64,000 nt of DNA, from IMG/VR virus record IMGVR_UViG_3300002231_001563, positions 1-64,000 of that record. One strand, 5' to 3'. The notes under the pieces are model-generated. The model saw only the letters and a program-made list of their open reading frames with translations. It made no database searches and had not been told where the DNA came from. A program made the position numbers and the translations under genes. This document shows, in pieces, positions 60,101 through 64,000 of this stretch (its first letter is position 1; the number at the start of each line of letters is the position of its first letter). This stretch comes from a virus.

Positions 60101-61027
60101 GTAATGGGCGCCCTCAATATCACACCTCAGTCAAATAAGACCCCCATGAGTGTGGAGATTAGTTTGCAGGACGTCGGCCAAGGTTCGCCTACCGATGTTG
60201 TTCCTGCACGAGAGATTTTTGGTAATAATAGCCGCCAAATTGCAGGCCATCAGGAATCTTCCCCTAACCAATGTATTCCAGGAGCAGAAGCGGGCGCTGG
60301 CAATCTTGAGATGGAAATGTGCGAGCAACGCTCTAATGCGCGCCCCATAACCCAAGGTTTTATGGATGTAGTCGCCCGCAATGGCGCCCTGAGCCAAGTA
60401 AGACAAAAGGCGGACGGAAATCCTCAGATGTTAGGAAAAATATATGACCGAGGGCGCTCTAATCCTCAGGCTAGAAATAAACTGCAGCAACTGGCACAGC
60501 GAGGAGGCACTCCTGCACAATATAGGAAATATGCAGAAGCTCAGCTGGCCCGGAAGGGGCCCCTTTCACGGGGCGAAGCCGGAGCCCCAGCAATGAAAAG
60601 ATTTACTTTAGATATGTTGGCTAAGATTATGGTATTTGACGGCTATGCAGCAGATGGCGACGGAAATTTCATGATAAAGAGGCCGGTTTTCCGCACCTTG
60701 GATGAGATGACGTGGAAAAAGATGCTCCTCCAATTAAAAAATCCAAATAATAATATCCGCGCACTGCTGTGTAAAGTAGAGCCCGCCTATGATCCCTCTT
60801 TGGAAATTGGAACAGTGGATGGACTGCAACTTGTGAGTGCAAACTCTTATTTCCTCATAACACAAAATTCTCTAGCTTTAGTGGATATACCTAATGATTT
60901 CCTAGGCGCCACTCAATATAACCGAGAGTTTAGTCCAACGAAAACACGTACACCCAGTCCACGCGCCGTAAGGAGCATAGTGGTCAACACCATCCCTGAT
61001 ATTCGATCCGGCTTAGGGGGTAAATAA
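57200..61027 (+). CDS. large structural protein with Pro/Ser/Thr-rich linker
   Basis: Encodes 1275 residues. Residues about 1-690 appear folded, with beta-rich (TKISQPLVTTLKLHLEIPVE) and helical parts (RIRLIRVKEYLVEYLH-like helix near 480). Residues about 715-940 are a disordered linker dominated by P, S, T, A and N (TSTSAVSPSLASNSATAAAP). The C-terminal 330 residues fold again (TLDMLAKIMVFDGYAADGDG). A folded-linker-folded design suits a tail-fibre connector or baseplate tether. No homology is recognised. The preceding 51-base gap holds only a GCGGAG ribosome site. The last base is shared with the next start. Confidence 0.7.
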   Translation: MSIETINSPSGDSLATDVNVSPLPLVHFDNITLDSPPSMSTGETKISQPLVTTLKLHLEIPVESDSVIDINNIVDNLSIFLISSQSAKNDRQLERGSIPADVKRRQLPLASLVDIAELEHKLEKKIFTTSSSGQKFLEIFFEISETTLSTPDHLSYYACTHLDMGDILEAVGLDQPGFSYYSGMSAENVIKEGKVNTTAFVFIITSPGPNAGSYWTGPVMKKPNGSWMTAKLSVAGLVPTQPPSDLEQRIVSNSTIHDLRVAQTIPSLNIDLKPAKMFPLTIKGNNRFDNSTPTPDAYISNAFLSRDMHNNCRFIFEFDYHGFLVAESQFGKMLTNPFVPLNTKKKIYAYSRITNLQIIRRQVEVARSYNRLSSPILGISRSQLDPEEVLIVETSSDKAKNNLLSTVVAYAPGNANGMINSQVGTIMEYPLISGSPRETRTILVTDNSVQQLTDGTYQYGTQIEVEDGTVKFLNDRILRLIRVKEYLVEYLHVLERPTGAQQNNSAKYMEKYYDLYFGKQDRQSNIDAIEINNLRNEVGMPVGNLDSRSILYPWILATEYYVDTLQAISDFKEAPANNVMRSPDLIRTPAAILEEKNKKRSPSDSLAVTPRYESSVKPGEIRNALKNLLDPANASPETILQVLSLYDYLLEKVRAMLGHNAQMYEPPRATKMLGVSKNYKVALLSLKDYFVELYDAQLSTYPAVDYIGFMGSPGSYASQSPPQDTQFQISPTANTNAFENPAPDTSQNSDNVPGLLGLSADDFDTRIEDEKQMAEQLGGNFAPTTTGNTSQSTPSPSDKKDKLQKLKALKAEKQANKAANDMIPSTSTSAVSPSLASNSATAAAPTLPVETQEESTPSSPPGGGGMMTTYNSSTTSGFEKDPGNNNMASPSAPITLSAPTSAPTTAPLFLSPSVLDSKEGLVIERSSVVGETWNPAVYEDLQTLVVGKSLGRAFPSAGAGVDATFDGVMGALNITPQSNKTPMSVEISLQDVGQGSPTDVVPAREIFGNNSRQIAGHQESSPNQCIPGAEAGAGNLEMEMCEQRSNARPITQGFMDVVARNGALSQVRQKADGNPQMLGKIYDRGRSNPQARNKLQQLAQRGGTPAQYRKYAEAQLARKGPLSRGEAGAPAMKRFTLDMLAKIMVFDGYAADGDGNFMIKRPVFRTLDEMTWKKMLLQLKNPNNNIRALLCKVEPAYDPSLEIGTVDGLQLVSANSYFLITQNSLALVDIPNDFLGATQYNREFSPTKTRTPSPRAVRSIVVNTIPDIRSGLGGK

Positions 61028-63480
61028 TGGCTGATAGTACTAAAAGTTATAAAACAAGAAACTCCGACCCCCTCTTTGAGGCCGCAGAATCTTCCTCGGA
61101 AGTGAAAACTGCCTATTCTACTGCGATCTCCAATCTTTCGACTGCTAATTTCATACAACTCAGACAAACCCTTAAATTTACCCAAACTGCGGCCTTTGAT
61201 GATAGCAATCAAACGTGGGAGGAATATGTTAAGGGAAATTTTGAAGATTACATCAACCAACACAGCTCCCCCACCGCCTCTATCCGCGATATCACTTTTA
61301 CACGCCCTGTTCCTTCTGTAATAAAGGACTTTTCTCCTTTTGTGGATCAGTTGGTAGGGATAAATGAGGTAAAAGAGGAGTTTGTAATTAATTTTTTAGA
61401 GCAAAAATATGAATCTGCCATTGCATCTTCAAATGTGGAAGAAACGTCGCTCCCTAATTTTTATCAAACTTTGGAGGACCTCGGTTCCGTGACCGATTCT
61501 TATTTTGATAAATATGCGGATAATATCCCTCCGGCAGACACGCGCTATGAAAATATTATGATTCCCATGGACAACTATAAAGAGCTGGGTCAATGGAATA
61601 ATTGGGCCCCCGTTTTCCCCCTAGAAACTCGGCTAAGCCCCATTAATGCTTCGATAGTGGGCCCCACCGAAGTTATAACTGCTCTCGATAAGTCTAATTT
61701 AGACTGCCTGTTGATGAAAACATCCTTTTTGATGGATGGTCGATTTGAACAAGGGGAATTGGAAAGTGTCCTTCCCTTTGAATATGCTACTCTTGAAATG
61801 ACCCAAACTTATTCCGACGGAGCCCTTTCGGCCCAAGTAATAAGTCGATCTCTTTTAGATTTGCTCGGATGGTCTCGTGATGTGGTAAATATTTCTCACG
61901 CGTTGAGTGCTGATAAGGTGATCACTAACGCCATTCCTCAAAATAAAATTTATTTAGGACCCAACAATCAGGCCATCACGGTGGCCGAAAACAAAGGAAG
62001 TGATTTGGAGAAGATTTTAGCTTCCGCCTCCTTCCTTATGAATCTAAAATCTATTATCCCAGGAAAAGCGCGCTCTTATGAGGATTTGGTGGCCAAAAAA
62101 GAGAGCTATAGTGAAATATTATTTTATAAAATAGAAAAAAGATCCTCCGTCGACGCTTATTATCCGGTTCAAACTATCTGGATCCCAAACATTCCGCAGA
62201 TAAATCCCCTTGAATATATCGATACCCAAGTTAAATATAATAAAACCTATTATTATAGAGTATTTGCCTACAATATGGTAGTAGGAACAAAATATTATTA
62301 CGATGCGAGTACGTTTGAGGCCTCATATGATTCCACCACCGTGATTGATTATGTGGCCGGCCCTGACCCCCACACCTCAGTCTCAGATCTGGCCCCGGTA
62401 TCGACTACCACGGGTGGTGTTCCTAATGTGGGATATAGCGTCGGAACGACGCAAAATTTACAGCAAAGCGGCATCGTCACTACCAATCCAAATTTGGGAG
62501 CAGGACTTGGTTTTGATCCTTATGGGCAAAAACTCGGCGCCATAAATGCTTCGGGCTTCAAGCCTCTGCAAACTAACCAGAGTGCCCCACCACCCGTAGA
62601 TTTAACCTCTGTCGCTCACCCTTTCTTTAAGGTGGGCGTCGTGTGTGAGCCAACCGTTGACCTCATTAGGACAGAGTTTTTTGATTTTCATGGAACTATT
62701 TTAGATGATCCCCCTATGATACCCGATGTGAATTTTATTTCGTATGTTGATGTTGACAACACTATTACGGTGGACATGAGGGCTCAAATAGGCGAATATA
62801 AAGGTCCCGCAGTTATTCTAAATTCCTCGGAAGCCCAATACATTGATGATTTGAGAAGCGTGAGGGGCCTAAGTTCATCTGATTTAATAACGTATCGAAC
62901 GGATGACGAAATCGCCTCGTTTGAAATTTATCGATGCGATACTTTGCCAACGTCCTATAATGATTTTTCTTCCAAATTACGAGATACAACTTCTACTTTA
63001 CAAAGAAGTGATTTTGATCTTATTTATTCGTGGAGTTCGTCGTATGAGGACAAGATCGAGCCCAACAAGATATATTATTATATGATTCGGGCTGTCGATA
63101 TCCATGGCCACAAGTCTTTTCCGTCACCGGTTTACAAGGTGACGCTCGTTAATGACTCTGGGGCTATTTACCCCCTCATCGATACAATTGAGATTAAACC
63201 TCCCCCCAAATCACAACAAAAAACAAAGAGTTTTAAAAAATTCCTTCAATTAGTGCCGAATGTGGCACAAGTGATGGTGGATTATGAGGCGGGGATTAAA
63301 GACTCTGCAGGGCTGATGCCCTCATCGGCTTTCGGCCATGAAGAGGATATTGAATTGGGGGTTGTAGCTCCCAAATTATTTGGAAAACCCGGTCGAACTT
63401 TTAAAGTGCGGCTGGTATCCAAAAATACTGGAAAGAAGCTAGATTTGAATATTACGTTTAACGTAGAAAATGAATTGTAA
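61027..63480 (+). CDS. structural protein with fibronectin-III-like modules
   Basis: Encodes 817 residues. Two segments look like Fn3 beta sandwiches: about 360-425 (SEILFYKIEKRSSVDAYYPV, then YNKTYYYRVFAYNMVVG) and about 630-710 (ASFEIYRCDTLPTSYNDF, then EPNKIYYYMIRAVDIHGHKS). Each carries the typical Y-h-h-x-A-h-x strand near its end. The first 300 residues are mixed helix and strand and unrecognised. Between the modules lies a Gly/Ser/Thr-rich segment (about 455-530). Fn3-like modules are common in phage tail and fibre proteins and often bind surface polymers. The start overlaps the previous stop (TAATG), and 61 AT-rich bases follow the stop. Confidence 0.72.
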   Translation: MADSTKSYKTRNSDPLFEAAESSSEVKTAYSTAISNLSTANFIQLRQTLKFTQTAAFDDSNQTWEEYVKGNFEDYINQHSSPTASIRDITFTRPVPSVIKDFSPFVDQLVGINEVKEEFVINFLEQKYESAIASSNVEETSLPNFYQTLEDLGSVTDSYFDKYADNIPPADTRYENIMIPMDNYKELGQWNNWAPVFPLETRLSPINASIVGPTEVITALDKSNLDCLLMKTSFLMDGRFEQGELESVLPFEYATLEMTQTYSDGALSAQVISRSLLDLLGWSRDVVNISHALSADKVITNAIPQNKIYLGPNNQAITVAENKGSDLEKILASASFLMNLKSIIPGKARSYEDLVAKKESYSEILFYKIEKRSSVDAYYPVQTIWIPNIPQINPLEYIDTQVKYNKTYYYRVFAYNMVVGTKYYYDASTFEASYDSTTVIDYVAGPDPHTSVSDLAPVSTTTGGVPNVGYSVGTTQNLQQSGIVTTNPNLGAGLGFDPYGQKLGAINASGFKPLQTNQSAPPPVDLTSVAHPFFKVGVVCEPTVDLIRTEFFDFHGTILDDPPMIPDVNFISYVDVDNTITVDMRAQIGEYKGPAVILNSSEAQYIDDLRSVRGLSSSDLITYRTDDEIASFEIYRCDTLPTSYNDFSSKLRDTTSTLQRSDFDLIYSWSSSYEDKIEPNKIYYYMIRAVDIHGHKSFPSPVYKVTLVNDSGAIYPLIDTIEIKPPPKSQQKTKSFKKFLQLVPNVAQVMVDYEAGIKDSAGLMPSSAFGHEEDIELGVVAPKLFGKPGRTFKVRLVSKNTGKKLDLNITFNVENEL

Positions 63481-63541
63481 ATTTTAATTATTGTATTTTT
63501 TAATTATATAATACTATTTATAAGGAGAGAGGAGAACACCT

Positions 63542-64000
63542 ATGGCGTTTTTAGATAACAGCGGCGATATTATATTAGACGCCGTTTTAACAGACACAGG
63601 CCGCAAGAGAATGGCTAGAGGAGACGGGACTTTTCGCGTAATGAAATTTGCCCTCGGAGATGACGAGATTAATTATGGAACCTATAATGGTTCGGCACCA
63701 GCCGGACAAAAAGATTTGCAAATTCTTCAGACTCCTATTTTGGAGGCGTTCACGAATAACACCTCTATGATGCATTCTTATCTACAAACATACACTAATA
63801 ATACTTCTCACCTATATTTGCCGGTAATGAAATTAAATCAATTAGCCGCCGGCCGTACTTTTAATACTCAATTTAAGAGTTATATGGTGGCCGTTGATAA
63901 AAACACCGCCATCGGCCTGGGAACTGCCACAACCGCAGCCGGAACTCCAGGGCAATGGGTCCCCACTCAAGACGGTATCCTATACGGCTTTAACCCATCC
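63542..64000 (+). CDS. structural protein, truncated by the window end
   Basis: The first 153 residues are visible and the frame is open at the window end. MAFLDNSGDIILDAVLTDTG followed by RKRMARGDGTFRVMKFALGD then DEINYGTYNG shares its layout with the start of the protein at 56147. The following part is beta-rich with an HSYLQTYTNNTSHLYLPVMK stretch. It begins behind a good ribosome site (AAGGAGAGAGGAGAA). The 61-base gap before it is very AT-rich and contains TATATAATACTATT, a candidate late promoter. Probably a tail or baseplate accessory protein. Confidence 0.7.
   Translation, partial: MAFLDNSGDIILDAVLTDTGRKRMARGDGTFRVMKFALGDDEINYGTYNGSAPAGQKDLQILQTPILEAFTNNTSMMHSYLQTYTNNTSHLYLPVMKLNQLAAGRTFNTQFKSYMVAVDKNTAIGLGTATTAAGTPGQWVPTQDGILYGFNPS

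Overview
The window looks like part of the genome of a large tailed bacteriophage with a contractile tail (myovirus-type Caudoviricetes, distantly T4-like). Every supported gene lies on the + strand, packed with short overlaps. The clearest phage markers are a gp25-like baseplate wedge protein, a gp6-like wedge protein, a hub protein carrying an N-acetylmuramidase domain, a spike-like protein, a gp55-type late sigma factor, a PIN-PhoH ATPase, ClpP, two CCA-encoding tRNAs and several very large virion proteins with LamG/concanavalin-like modules. I see no integrase, capsid, terminase or DNA polymerase here, so this is a partial genome. The host cannot be read from the sequence. Near-perfect TTGACA-16/17-TATAAT promoters imply use of a host sigma70-type polymerase, and the gene mix is of the kind met in large environmental (for example aquatic) phages.

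Layout. 0-10.9 kb: a truncated gene, two overlapping small genes with a possible frameshift, a small HExxH peptidase, three consecutive LamG/ConA-like surface proteins, a Lys/Ala-rich histone H1-like protein, a coiled-coil protein, a 784-aa fusion of a ligase-like nucleotidyltransferase domain with a cytidylyltransferase-fold domain, and an acidic protein. 10.9-18.1 kb: an early-type region with strong promoters, a promoter-proximal array of 18-bp tandem repeats leading into a Fis-type HTH gene, a probable structured RNA ending in a strong terminator, a metallophosphoesterase, a histidine-box membrane hydroxylase, tRNA-Met and tRNA-Arg, ClpP, three tiny membrane proteins, an HldE/TagD-like nucleotidyltransferase, PIN-PhoH and a second HExxH peptidase. 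18.1-30.9 kb: a PD-(D/E)XK nuclease followed by a tightly coupled glycan operon. 30.9-32.8 kb: a short regulatory block (zinc ribbon, membrane protein, gp55-like sigma). 32.8-64 kb: baseplate and tail structural genes, including proteins of 2186 and 3469 residues.

The most striking system is the glycan operon at 18.9-30.9 kb. It encodes two glycosyltransferases (one fused to a Maf/DUF115-like domain), a PseB-type UDP-GlcNAc 4,6-dehydratase, a PseC-type aminotransferase, a stand-alone Maf/GT42-like protein, a sulfotransferase, a CMP-nonulosonate cytidylyltransferase, a NeuB/PseI synthase, a left-handed beta-helix acetyltransferase, a WbqC-family protein, two methyltransferases (one of the type linked to pseudaminate clusters) and a PIG-L deacetylase. 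Read together this is a nearly complete route to an activated nonulosonic (pseudaminic or legionaminic-like) acid plus enzymes to transfer and decorate it. The canonical PseH and PseG steps are not visible. The product could modify the virion, the host surface or host flagellin; the sequence alone cannot say which.

Regulation appears to run from host-like promoters in the middle region (starting at about 10.90, 13.05, 16.72, 18.04 and 30.95 kb, plus one inside the aminotransferase gene at 23.98 kb). The gp55-like sigma factor presumably directs late transcription of the structural genes, whose promoters I could not define with confidence.
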